Below, piece by piece: positions 1 through 8,909 of a stretch of 64,000 nucleotides of DNA. Both the position numbers and the translations under genes were made by a program. The notes beneath the pieces are model-generated. The model made no database searches. It saw only the letters and a program-made list of their open reading frames with translations, and was not told where the DNA came from. Position 1 is the first letter of the stretch. The number at the start of each line of letters is the position of its first letter. Source of the stretch: Cryomorphaceae bacterium BACL11 MAG-121001-bin54 (GTDB lineage Bacteria > Bacteroidota > Bacteroidia > Flavobacteriales > BACL11); the NCBI GenBank assembly GCA_905182255.1, contig CAJJAH010000001.1:281508-345507 (forward strand), read 5' to 3'.

Positions 1-49
1 TTCTTTGGGCCAATAAGAACGTAAGATTTATATGTAATATCATTTTCAT
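1..49 (-). CDS. Start of an unidentified gene leaving the left edge (partial)
   Basis: On the minus strand an ATG at 47-49 opens a frame that stays open to the window edge and reads MKMILHINLTFLLAQR, which looks like the beginning of a signal peptide. A TATGTTTG box lies 10 bases upstream, matching the Bacteroidota -7 element seen before other genes here. Only 16 codons are visible, so no function can be given. It could also be chance. Confidence 0.35.
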   Translation of the reverse strand, partial: MKMILHINLTFLLAQR

Positions 50-59
50 TTTTTATTTG

Positions 60-67
60 CAAACATA
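60..67 (-). promoter_or_regulatory. -7 promoter box TATGTTTG
   Basis: Matches TAnnTTTG on the minus strand, 10 bases before the ATG of the partial gene at the left edge. No clear -33 TTG was identified. Confidence 0.35.
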
Positions 68-153
68 AAACATATTATAAAGAATCAATCTAAATAAATA
101 TATATTTTCGATATAATACTTAAGAGAAAATAACTAATTTTAAAAAGTATCTA

Positions 154-1137
154 TTAGTTAAAATGTTTTTTTTTCTTAATCATTCTTGTAATAGAGTATG
201 TAAAAGTCTTAAATGGACTTAACAAGTTCTTTAATAAAGAATCAAATTGAGAATTATCCTTATCTACTCCAAAACTAATTCGACCTACGGATTTAGATAA
301 AACCAAAGTACCTAACATCCAGTCCCAAAGTGCAAACTTTGAACCCATATTTTTATTAAAATGCTTCGGGTTATTACTATGGTGAATTTGATGTTGAAAT
401 GGACTAATGAAGATGTATTCTAAAAATTTTGGATACTTTAATTTAACATGAGAATGCCTAAGATTAGCACCTAAAAGTAGAAAAATAAAATGAAAAATAT
501 TTACCCCTAAGAAAACTAACTTATCAATTTGGTGAGCTGATAAATAATCAAATAGACCTGTAACTAAGCCAAAGATTAAAATGCTTCGAATATTATTTAT
601 AATCAATTCAAAAGGATGAATTCTATACTGTGTAAGTGGATTCAAAGATGTCGCTGAATGATGAATTTTATGAAACTCCCATAGAAATGGTAACTTATGC
701 ATTCCTAAATGAATAATATAACTGAACAAATCATTTAGAACAGTTAGTACAATTGTATAAAAAACTAAAGTTTGAGTAATTCCAATGGATTCCTTTGGAA
801 AACCAAAAGTAACAGTAAGAAATTCATCAGTATAGAATGCAATATAAAAACCGAAAATTATATATGGACCAATTAGAACAATTTTAACTAAAGAATTAAA
901 ACAAAATAATGAATAATCGACAAAAGCAGATTTACTAAGCCAAATCTTTTTGGGAAATAAATATTTTATAAATGATGACTTAATACTACTTTTCTTGTAC
1001 ACATAGAAAGCCAAAATTATAGATGTTAAAAGATATAATACATGTATTCTTTTGTTGGTATTAACAAAATAAGAAAGAGACAATGATATTGTTTCCTCTA
1101 GTAAATAATATATTTCTTTAATATAATCTAATAACAT
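154..1137 (-). CDS. Sterol desaturase / fatty acid hydroxylase superfamily protein
   Basis: An integral-membrane di-iron hydroxylase of the sterol desaturase superfamily. It carries the family's histidine clusters: HLGMH near residue 145, HKIHH near 158, an HSH in the middle and HQIHH near 252, which ligate the two irons. Several hydrophobic segments lie between residues 30 and 150. The ORF track starts at a TTG (1155), but an ATG at 1137 follows a TATCTTTG promoter box by only five bases, so I use the ATG; the extra six residues would be upstream of transcription. The substrate (sterol, hopanoid, carotenoid or fatty acyl lipid) cannot be told from sequence. It stands alone, with no pathway neighbours. 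Confidence 0.85.
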   Translation of the reverse strand: MLLDYIKEIYYLLEETISLSLSYFVNTNKRIHVLYLLTSIILAFYVYKKSSIKSSFIKYLFPKKIWLSKSAFVDYSLFCFNSLVKIVLIGPYIIFGFYIAFYTDEFLTVTFGFPKESIGITQTLVFYTIVLTVLNDLFSYIIHLGMHKLPFLWEFHKIHHSATSLNPLTQYRIHPFELIINNIRSILIFGLVTGLFDYLSAHQIDKLVFLGVNIFHFIFLLLGANLRHSHVKLKYPKFLEYIFISPFQHQIHHSNNPKHFNKNMGSKFALWDWMLGTLVLSKSVGRISFGVDKDNSQFDSLLKNLLSPFKTFTYSITRMIKKKKHFN

Positions 1138-1142
1138 ATTTG

Positions 1143-1150
1143 CAAAGATA
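1143..1150 (-). promoter_or_regulatory. -7 promoter box TATCTTTG for the sterol desaturase gene
   Basis: TATCTTTG on the minus strand fits TAnnTTTG and sits five bases from the ATG at 1137. If transcription starts about seven bases downstream of the box, the mRNA is leaderless. Confidence 0.55.
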
Positions 1151-1213
1151 TACAATTAAGAATTAATCTAAACAATTTTTTATTTTTAATGAGTCTAAAT
1201 AAAGATATTTTTA

Positions 1214-1221
1214 TATTTTTG
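1214..1221 (+). promoter_or_regulatory. -7 promoter box TATTTTTG for the DUF4856 lipoprotein
   Basis: TATTTTTG matches TAnnTTTG about 39 bases before the ATG at 1261. No -33 TTG is evident upstream. Confidence 0.45.
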
Positions 1222-1260
1222 CCGTCGAATTAAAATTAAATCAACTAAATAAAGAAACAA

Positions 1261-2598
1261 ATGGAAAGAAAAAATTTATTAAAAGTATTATTACTTTCAA
1301 CTGTAATTGTACTTAGTTCATGTAAAAAAGATAGCCCTACGCCTACTGATCCTGTAGATCCAGTTGCATTAGCAGATTGTAACGAAGTGGTTGGAGGAAC
1401 ATCATTAATGGATGAATGTGGAGTGTGTCAACAAGCTTACATATACAATGTTGTGACTCATGATGTAACATTTTTAGATGATACTTCTGGAGTTGTAGCT
1501 GGAAATAATGAAATGTTAGTTATGCCAGACTCTCCTTCTAGTTCTTATTGGTCAAATGTATCAATGCCAGCTGAATTCTCATTTACAGCAGATGGATACA
1601 ACACTGTTTCTTACGGAGGGCAAACTACAAGATTAGATATGGCATCAGAAATGATGAGTGCAATAGCTAGCACTGGAACAACTGCTGATGCACTTATGGG
1701 AATGTTTGCTCACGAAGCTGGTGGTATGGATTTTGAAGATGCAGATTTAAATGCTTCATCAAAACAAATTAAAAGCAAAACTGCAGCATATAGTACTTCT
1801 GGAGTACAAATGGCTATTCACAGTTCATTTGATTCATGGTTTATAGACTATGCTAATAACGTCGCTCCAATTATTGGAGTAATTCCAGTAGTGGATGCTA
1901 GTGCAGGATCTGCTGGAATGTCAGGAACTCGTGAACTAAATGCTAAAGGAATGGAGTATGACCAAATTGCTGCAAAAAGTTTAATTGGAGCTCTTTGTCT
2001 TGATCAAGTTGTTAATGGTTACTTAAGCGATTCTAAAATTGGTGATGCTGTAGATAACGTAACAAGAGATCCAAATGAAGATAATAATGCTACAGCAATG
2101 GAGCATCATTGGGATGAAGGATTTGGCTATGTATATGGAAAATTTGGCCCAGATAACGTATCAGGTGATTTAGATAGTGATGGCTTATTAGGAAAATACC
2201 TAAATAAATACCCTGAATGGAATACTATCGTATTTGATGCATTTAAAAAAGGTAGAGAGGCAATAGTTGAAAATTGTTCGAAAGTAAGAGATGAGCAAGC
2301 ACAAATTATTAAAGAAACTCTTTCTATGGTAATAGCAAAAAGAGCTCAAGTTTACCTGGATGAAGCTGCAGATAATGATGATCTAAGTCCAGATTACTTC
2401 CATGCTTTATCTGAAGGTTATGGATTTATATTAAGCTTACAATTTACATATACATCTACTGGATATGCATACTTTACTAATGCTGAAGTAAATGATATGC
2501 TTGCAATATTAGAGGCTGGAAATGGATTCTGGGATCGATCAGATGATGAATTAAGAGCTATGGCTGATCAAATTCAAGCTGTAACTGGATTAGAATAA
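1261..2598 (+). CDS. DUF4856 domain lipoprotein of an iron-uptake locus
   Basis: A lipoprotein: the N-terminus is a hydrophobic signal ending LSSCKK, so Cys21 is the likely lipidated residue. Residues about 39-58 form DCNEVVGGTSLMDECGVC, resembling the short cysteine repeat (DC..GG...D.CGVC) common in marine Bacteroidota surface proteins. From about residue 110 the sequence YGGQTTRLDMASEM and the following helical region match DUF4856 as I know it. DUF4856 proteins typically sit next to imelysin lipoproteins and TonB receptors, exactly as here, and are thought to help acquire iron at the cell surface, but the biochemical role is unknown. A strong terminator separates it from the imelysin gene. 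Confidence 0.85.
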   Translation: MERKNLLKVLLLSTVIVLSSCKKDSPTPTDPVDPVALADCNEVVGGTSLMDECGVCQQAYIYNVVTHDVTFLDDTSGVVAGNNEMLVMPDSPSSSYWSNVSMPAEFSFTADGYNTVSYGGQTTRLDMASEMMSAIASTGTTADALMGMFAHEAGGMDFEDADLNASSKQIKSKTAAYSTSGVQMAIHSSFDSWFIDYANNVAPIIGVIPVVDASAGSAGMSGTRELNAKGMEYDQIAAKSLIGALCLDQVVNGYLSDSKIGDAVDNVTRDPNEDNNATAMEHHWDEGFGYVYGKFGPDNVSGDLDSDGLLGKYLNKYPEWNTIVFDAFKKGREAIVENCSKVRDEQAQIIKETLSMVIAKRAQVYLDEAADNDDLSPDYFHALSEGYGFILSLQFTYTSTGYAYFTNAEVNDMLAILEAGNGFWDRSDDELRAMADQIQAVTGLE

Positions 2599-2615
2599 CA
2601 CTTATTTAAATATTT

Positions 2616-2646
2616 AAGAAGAGGAGGGTTTCCCTCCTCTTCTTTT
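2616..2646 (+). terminator. Strong hairpin terminator after the DUF4856 gene
   Basis: A perfect 13-bp stem, AAGAAGAGGAGGG and its complement around a three-base TTT loop, followed by TT. It ends where the next gene's -7 box begins. Confidence 0.75.
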
Positions 2647-2653
2647 ACTTTTG
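2646..2653 (+). promoter_or_regulatory. -7 promoter box TACTTTTG for the imelysin gene
   Basis: TACTTTTG fits TAnnTTTG, 18 bases before the ATG at 2672 and directly against the preceding terminator. The imelysin and receptor genes may therefore have their own transcript. Confidence 0.55.
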
Positions 2654-2671
2654 CATTAACAAACAAAAATC

Positions 2672-3787
2672 ATGAAATATCTATATTTAGTTCTAATAAG
2701 CATCTTATTTATTGCCTGTAGTAACGAAAATGGTTCTTCAGGAGACCCTATTATCCCAGCCGACAATTTTTCTAGAACTAATTTACTTGAAAACCTAACA
2801 AATAATATTATTGTACCTGCTCATATAAATTTACAGAGTAAGTTAGAAAACTTAAATAACAAGCTAGAAAATTTTACATCTAATCAAACTCCAACAAATT
2901 TTAGTGAATTAAGAAATTCATATGTAAGCACTTATGTAGCATGGCAATCTGTAGAAATGTTTAATATTGGAAAAGCAGAAGAAATAAATTATATAAAAGC
3001 AATGAATACTTTTCCATGTAATACGACTAAAATTAATAATAATATAATTGAACAAGTATATGACCTTAATGCTGCAAATTGGCCTAGCTGGACATCACAA
3101 GGTTTACCTGCTTTAGATTATTTATTATACGGATTAGATACTGATTCGAATTTGGTAATAAACAATTATACTCATCCAGTTAATGGAAATAAGTATTTAG
3201 ATTATTTGAATAGTATAATCAATCAGATGATAATTAATACTAATACTGTACTACAATACTGGGAAACAAATACAACTTCCTTCATTAACTCAAATACTAA
3301 TACTTCAACTTCAAGTCTAAATCTTTTAACTAATGATTTCATTTATTATTATGAAAAAGGGTTAAGAGCTAACAAGATTGGTATTCCATCTGGAAAATGG
3401 AATAATTATCAGATATATGAAATAGGAGTTGAAGCATATTACAGAAAAGATATATCCAAACAGCTTGCCCTAGAAGCTCTAAGTGCGTGTAAGGATTTTT
3501 TTACAGGAGTTGGATTTAATTCTAATACAATTGACGGCCAATCATATGTTGACTATCTTACTAATAATGGTGATGCAGATATAAGTGCTGACATAATAAG
3601 TGGATTAGATTTAGCAAAAGATAAGATCAATAATCTTGATGACAATTTTAGATTGCAATTACTAAACGATAATTCTAGTATGCTTGAAGCTTATGATGCT
3701 TTACAGCAAGTAGTGGTTGATTTAAAAACAGACATGCTAATTAGTATGCAGATCACTGTAGATTATGTTGATGCAGATGGAGACTAA
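2672..3787 (+). CDS. Imelysin-like (peptidase M75 family) lipoprotein
   Basis: A 371-residue lipoprotein with signal peptide and lipobox FIACS (Cys16). The helical body contains WQSVEMFNIGKAEE near residue 90, NTFPCNTTKI near 112 and GLPALDYLLYG near 144. The last aligns with the GxHxxE motif of classical imelysins (GFHAIE...), but here the His is Pro and the Glu is Asp, as I recall for the imelysins paired with DUF4856. Imelysin-like proteins are periplasmic or surface iron-regulated proteins, best known from IrpA and EfeO-type systems; protease activity is doubtful. It lies 29 bases upstream of a FecA-like receptor and is probably co-transcribed with it. Confidence 0.87.
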   Translation: MKYLYLVLISILFIACSNENGSSGDPIIPADNFSRTNLLENLTNNIIVPAHINLQSKLENLNNKLENFTSNQTPTNFSELRNSYVSTYVAWQSVEMFNIGKAEEINYIKAMNTFPCNTTKINNNIIEQVYDLNAANWPSWTSQGLPALDYLLYGLDTDSNLVINNYTHPVNGNKYLDYLNSIINQMIINTNTVLQYWETNTTSFINSNTNTSTSSLNLLTNDFIYYYEKGLRANKIGIPSGKWNNYQIYEIGVEAYYRKDISKQLALEALSACKDFFTGVGFNSNTIDGQSYVDYLTNNGDADISADIISGLDLAKDKINNLDDNFRLQLLNDNSSMLEAYDALQQVVVDLKTDMLISMQITVDYVDADGD

Positions 3788-3816
3788 ATTTTCCATAAAA
3801 CAAGCTGTCGAAATAT

Positions 3817-6246
3817 ATGTGGATGAATAAAAAGTTAATCAGTATATTTATATTATTAATTTGCTTTACGCACCATTTAAAGGCCCAAAATTATTTTATA
3901 AATGGATACATAAAGGATGCTAATAGTAAAGACATAATTGTATCTGCAGAAATTTATGATCTTTCTGGTTCATTATTGTCTGTTTCAAATAAAGAAGGTT
4001 ATTTCAATTTCAATACTTCTCTTAGAAGTTTAGACTTAGTAATCTTTACTTCAGATTACAAAGTAAAACAGAAAAGATTACAAACAAAAGATTCTTTATT
4101 TGTAAATATTCTAGTAGAGTCACTATCAATTAAATTAAAATCGATTGATATTAATGAAAAAATAAAATCCCTATTTGCACTTGAGAGGCTAGACGATGTA
4201 GTGGGAACATCAATATACGCTGGCAAAAAAACTGAAGTAATACTCATAAGTAAATCAAGTGCTAGCTTAGCACTAAATAATGCAAGGCAAATATATAGCC
4301 AAGTATCAGGTCTAAATATTTTTCAAAATGATGATGCTGGCCTTCAATTAAATATTGGGGGAAGAGGACTTGATCCAAATAGAACTTCAAACTTCAATAC
4401 CAGACAAAATGGCTATGATATTAGTGCTGATGTTCTAGGTTATCCTGAAAGCTACTACACTACACCAGCTGAAGCATTAGAAAAAATTGAAATTATTAGA
4501 GGGGCTGCTTCATTGCAATACGGGACACAATTTGGAGGCCTTATAAATCTCATAATAAAGAAACCTTCTCAAATAAAAGGAAATAGATACCTGATGAGAA
4601 ATACAAGTGGCAGTAATAGTTTCTTTAATAATTTTACTAGCGTTGATGGTTCTAATAAAACAGTGAGTTATTATGCTTTTATTAATTATAAAAAGGGAAA
4701 TGGATTTCGTGAAAATTCAAATTTCGAATCAAATACTTCATATATAAACATAACAAAGAATATTAATAAGAAGCTAACTGCTTCTTTTGAGTTCACCTTA
4801 ATGGATTATTTAGCTAAACAATCAGGAGGACTAAATGACAGAATGTTTATAGAAAATCCATTACAATCTAATAGAACAAGAAACTGGTTCAAAATCAATT
4901 GGCTATTATATAATTTTAAGCTAAATTACCGTCAATCACAAAATACTTTACACACTCTAAGCATATTTGGCCTAGATGCAGAAAGATCTGCATTAGGATA
5001 TAGATCTAATCGTGTAGATCAAGAAGACCCCATGAAAGAGAGGGACTTAATATATGGTGAATTTGATAATTATGGATTAGAATATAAAACACTTTTCAAA
5101 AAAGAACTCAAGAACATAAACACAGCTAGTTTAATAGGTTTAAAATTATATAAATCAAAGAATACAAGTCAACAAGGTCCTGGATCAGAAAATTCTGACG
5201 CTGACTTTAATTTTTATTCAAATCTATTTCCAGCTTATAGTAATCAGTCTTCATATAAATATCCTAATACAAATATTGCTTTATTTGGAGAATCTATTTT
5301 TTATTTAAATGAATCCTTCTCCATAACTCCAGGCGTAAGATTTGAATATATTGACACCAAAAGCGATGGATACTATAAAAAGATGCTATTTGATAATGCT
5401 AATAATCTTATATTTGACACGACAATATATAATAAGACCCAAAATAAAAGAGATTTTGTTCTATTTGGTTTAGGACTATCATACAAAACCAACAAAAAAC
5501 TTGAGTGCTACGCTAATATATCTCAGAATTACAGATCAGTGACATTTGCAGATATTAGTATATTTAATCCAGCATACGTTATTAATCCAAATATACAAGA
5601 TGAAAAAGGTTATACAGCTGACTTGGGAGTTAGGGGTAATATAAATAATTTCATCTCTTATGATATAAACTCATTTTACTTGATGTATGAAAAGAGAATT
5701 GGTTTCATTCAAAAATTACAAAATGATGGTAATGTAAAAAGTGAAAGAGGCAATATTGGTGATGCAAGAATAATAGGTGTCGAATCACTCATTGATATTA
5801 ATCTTTCTAAATTAATACCAGGTAATTTAAAATCTAATTATTTCATTAACACATCTTTTATTAAGTCTGAATATATTACATCTCAACAAAATGGGATTAA
5901 AGGAAATTCTGTTGAGTTTGTACCTGCAATAAACATAAAAACAGGTATTAACCTAAAATATAAATCAGTAAACACTAGTCTTCAATACACTTACCTTAGT
6001 CAACAATATACTGATGCATCAAATGCTATAGAAAGTAACCTAAGTGGAGTTGTTGGTGAGATTCCTGAGTATAATGTTTTAGATATGAGTTTTTCGTATA
6101 ACAAAAAGACATATAAAATCGAAACAGGCATTAACAATTTGCTGAACCAATCTTACTTTACAAGAAGAGCAACAGGATATCCTGGACCGGGAATAATTCC
6201 CTCTCCATTAAGAAATTATTATTTAACACTTGAGTTGAAAATTTAA
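3817..6246 (+). CDS. TonB-dependent receptor, FecA-like (iron chelate uptake)
   Basis: An 809-residue outer-membrane receptor. After a signal peptide ending LKAQ comes a divergent carboxypeptidase-like regulatory domain (about 26-110), then a plug with RQIYSQVSGLNIF, the block GGRGLDPNRTSNFNTRQNG and IEIIRGAASLQYGTQFGG, then the beta-barrel ending LRNYYLTLELKI. The RGLDPNR and ASLQYGTQFGG blocks are typical of Bacteroidota FecA-like receptors for ferric chelates. It likely imports an iron complex prepared by the two upstream lipoproteins. A second in-frame ATG two codons downstream (3823) is an equally possible start. It converges with another receptor gene. Confidence 0.9.
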   Translation: MWMNKKLISIFILLICFTHHLKAQNYFINGYIKDANSKDIIVSAEIYDLSGSLLSVSNKEGYFNFNTSLRSLDLVIFTSDYKVKQKRLQTKDSLFVNILVESLSIKLKSIDINEKIKSLFALERLDDVVGTSIYAGKKTEVILISKSSASLALNNARQIYSQVSGLNIFQNDDAGLQLNIGGRGLDPNRTSNFNTRQNGYDISADVLGYPESYYTTPAEALEKIEIIRGAASLQYGTQFGGLINLIIKKPSQIKGNRYLMRNTSGSNSFFNNFTSVDGSNKTVSYYAFINYKKGNGFRENSNFESNTSYINITKNINKKLTASFEFTLMDYLAKQSGGLNDRMFIENPLQSNRTRNWFKINWLLYNFKLNYRQSQNTLHTLSIFGLDAERSALGYRSNRVDQEDPMKERDLIYGEFDNYGLEYKTLFKKELKNINTASLIGLKLYKSKNTSQQGPGSENSDADFNFYSNLFPAYSNQSSYKYPNTNIALFGESIFYLNESFSITPGVRFEYIDTKSDGYYKKMLFDNANNLIFDTTIYNKTQNKRDFVLFGLGLSYKTNKKLECYANISQNYRSVTFADISIFNPAYVINPNIQDEKGYTADLGVRGNINNFISYDINSFYLMYEKRIGFIQKLQNDGNVKSERGNIGDARIIGVESLIDINLSKLIPGNLKSNYFINTSFIKSEYITSQQNGIKGNSVEFVPAINIKTGINLKYKSVNTSLQYTYLSQQYTDASNAIESNLSGVVGEIPEYNVLDMSFSYNKKTYKIETGINNLLNQSYFTRRATGYPGPGIIPSPLRNYYLTLELKI

Positions 6247-6335
6247 TATCAAATACAATCTAAATCAAAAGGTTGTTTTACTAAAATTGAGATCCAATTT
6301 TAAGTAAGGCAAACTAAAGGCTAAATGTTATAATA

Positions 6336-8645
6336 TTATATAGATTTTAATACAAGGCCAAAATAAATAGTTCTTGGTAAGCTAGGTCCATAAATAAAAT
6401 TACTATCACGATCTTTAAAGGAATCAAATTCATTTTGAAAGTCATTAGTTAAGTTTTTGATACCTACACTATACTCAACCTTAATTTCTGATTGCTTAAA
6501 AGTCTGAATATAAGTTGATTTCAAACCAATGTTATTAAAAACAGGAGAAACTAAAAATTCATCATTCAATTGCCCTGGAGCACCAGCTAAATGAAGTACA
6601 GTCATTGCACCAGTATGAACTAAATTAGCAGCAAAACTTATTTTAGAATTAGGATTGTAAGAAAATGTAGCATAGCCATAATAATCCGGAGACCTTAAAA
6701 ACTCTTTTTTTAATGGTAAATTCTCTGAGTATTGAACCGCTTCATCATATAACGACTGCTGAAGAGTAAAACCAGATTCTAACTGAACCTTTTGCTTTAA
6801 GTTTGCTCTAAATTCAATAGTCAATCCCTTTACTATAGCTCCCTCCCCATTTCTTTTAACAAATATATCTCCATAAGAATCACTCCCGCTTAAGTCCTGA
6901 TAAAAAGCATCTTTTAAATGAGTATAGAATCCTTCAAATGTAAAACCATACACATATTCCTCTGTTGCCTTATCATAATTTAAAGAAGCGCTTAAACTTT
7001 TAGAGCGTTCTTGCTTTAAATCATCAGCTAATATAATTCTAGAAATCCCACCACCTGAAAATGCCATATGTAAATCAGTATCAAAAGCCTGAGGAGCTCT
7101 AAAGCCTGTACTATAAGATAATCTAAACTGCGTCTCCTTTCTTAATTTATACAAAAAGGATAATCTAGGGCTAATAACTATATTATCTAAAAGTGAATGC
7201 TTGTCAAATCTAGCTCCACTAAGCAAATTAAAATTTTCTGTTAATTCCCAATCAGATTGAAAAAAGACACCCTGAGTTAAAACCTTTTGATCAACTAGAT
7301 AATTGTAAGTAGAAATCTCATCCATAACATCATCAGAAATAACTTCAGAACCAAGAGTTAAGACATTTGGTCCAAAAATCTCCTCTATTGTATGATTTAT
7401 CTGAAAACCAGCTTGTTTTGTAGTGTTTAAAGATGTTCCGTAAGGAGGGTTTTCCAAATGAATAATATCATCACTAGAACCAATCTCTGGTCTAATTCCA
7501 GTGTAATGTGTACGATTAGTTTTTTGTGCAGCTAAATAGCCTATAAAAGATGAACTTCCATCTTTAGAATTAACTTGATAATCTAAATTAGCTAATAATA
7601 TATTATGCACTCTCTCTTCTGATTGCATCGAAAAGTGTGGAACTCCATCAATCATCTCACCACCATATCGATATTCATGTATACTACCTAAATTAGCTTC
7701 TAATTTTTGATTTTTTGATGGCAATAGAAATAAAGTAGCACCAAAAGTATTATCTCTTAAAGAGGGAAGTTCTGAAAAATTATCTCCATTATGATCGTAC
7801 CAACCTCTGTTACGGTTATTTAAAAAAAAAGTAGCTCCCGAATTTTTATTACTTGAAATGACTGTAGCATTTCCATAAATAACCTTATCTTGTGTATCAC
7901 CATTAATAATACTAAAATCATACCCTAAACTATAGTTGTTGCTAGAAGGAATTTTTGTAATCACATTTACAATACCACCAATTGCAGAAGAACCATATAA
8001 AGAACTACCCCCTCCTCTAACTACCTCAATCCTATCAATCATATTAGTAGGTATTTGCTCCATACCATAAAGACCCGTAAGGGGACTAAAAATTGCTCTA
8101 CCATTTATAAGAATCTGAGAATAACCGCCTGTCAATCCATTCATTCTTAACTGAGTGTAATTACATGTTTGACAGTCAGTTTCTACACGTAAACCTGGCT
8201 GAAACTTTAATCCTTCAGCAAGATTACAGGCCTGAACATTCTCTAATTGCTTACTATTAATAACATTTACAATTACAGGAGATTGGGTTCTTCTTTTAAA
8301 AGTTTTTGTTCCAGTTACTACTACTTGATCTAAATTATACACATTAGGCTTTAAATCGAAATCAATAACATTTATACCATCCTTTATATCAATATCCAAT
8401 TTCTTATTAATCATACCCAAAGAAGAAACAATAATTTGATAATATCCCTTTTTTAATTTTTCAAACTTATAATAACCAGACTCATTAGATGAAACCCCAA
8501 TACCACTATCTTTAAAAACAATATTTGCATAAGGAACTTCAACACCATTAGATGTAATTTTTCCATTTAGTGTCTGCGAACTAGCAATTAATGGAGTAAT
8601 ACATAAGGTTAAAATAAATAGCTTACTTATAAATTTCATTTTCAT
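6336..8645 (-). CDS. TonB-dependent receptor with regulatory domain (colicin-I/BtuB-like plug)
   Basis: A 769-residue receptor: signal peptide ending ASSQ, carboxypeptidase-like domain (about 25-100), then the plug from VVVTGTKTFKRRTQSPV to VRGGGSSLYGSSAIGG, and a barrel ending TIYFGLVLKSI. The plug holds ETDCQTCNYTQLRMNGL, a CxxC block that marks one Bacteroidota clade often labelled ferrienterochelin/colicin, haem or cobalamin receptors. The ligand is not decidable from sequence. It faces the iron locus tail to tail, and its 264-base upstream gap shows no recognisable riboswitch, which weakens a cobalamin reading. Confidence 0.87.
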   Translation of the reverse strand: MKMKFISKLFILTLCITPLIASSQTLNGKITSNGVEVPYANIVFKDSGIGVSSNESGYYKFEKLKKGYYQIIVSSLGMINKKLDIDIKDGINVIDFDLKPNVYNLDQVVVTGTKTFKRRTQSPVIVNVINSKQLENVQACNLAEGLKFQPGLRVETDCQTCNYTQLRMNGLTGGYSQILINGRAIFSPLTGLYGMEQIPTNMIDRIEVVRGGGSSLYGSSAIGGIVNVITKIPSSNNYSLGYDFSIINGDTQDKVIYGNATVISSNKNSGATFFLNNRNRGWYDHNGDNFSELPSLRDNTFGATLFLLPSKNQKLEANLGSIHEYRYGGEMIDGVPHFSMQSEERVHNILLANLDYQVNSKDGSSSFIGYLAAQKTNRTHYTGIRPEIGSSDDIIHLENPPYGTSLNTTKQAGFQINHTIEEIFGPNVLTLGSEVISDDVMDEISTYNYLVDQKVLTQGVFFQSDWELTENFNLLSGARFDKHSLLDNIVISPRLSFLYKLRKETQFRLSYSTGFRAPQAFDTDLHMAFSGGGISRIILADDLKQERSKSLSASLNYDKATEEYVYGFTFEGFYTHLKDAFYQDLSGSDSYGDIFVKRNGEGAIVKGLTIEFRANLKQKVQLESGFTLQQSLYDEAVQYSENLPLKKEFLRSPDYYGYATFSYNPNSKISFAANLVHTGAMTVLHLAGAPGQLNDEFLVSPVFNNIGLKSTYIQTFKQSEIKVEYSVGIKNLTNDFQNEFDSFKDRDSNFIYGPSLPRTIYFGLVLKSI

Positions 8646-8909
8646 TTTTTTAATTTCTAGGTAAAAATAAATAAATTTTTAGACATAACTAAATTTATAT
8701 TTAAATTAATTTAAATTATTGTTTTACAGAATAAATAAATGCAAAAGGTGCTTGTATTTAAAGAATAAATATTAATACAGCAAGAAAAATAATTTTAAGA
8801 TCAGATAGCATAAATTCACTCTAATAAGTAAAATATCTTATTTCATAAATTAAAAGTACTGACTAATTTTCTTTCGTAAATACAGCAAAAAAGATAGTTA
8901 TAATCCTTT

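Noticed and set aside
4056-4247. 63-residue minus-strand ORF inside the FecA-like receptor gene
   Set aside because: Shadow of the long plus-strand coding frame; no promoter or family match.
6282-6302. Hairpin TAAAATTG/CAATTTTA between the two TonB receptor genes
   Set aside because: Only two G/C pairs at most and no T tract; too weak to call a terminator.
8646-8909. Possible riboswitch or small gene upstream of the 769-residue receptor
   Set aside because: A/T-rich with only very short frames; no cobalamin-box or other conserved RNA pattern seen.
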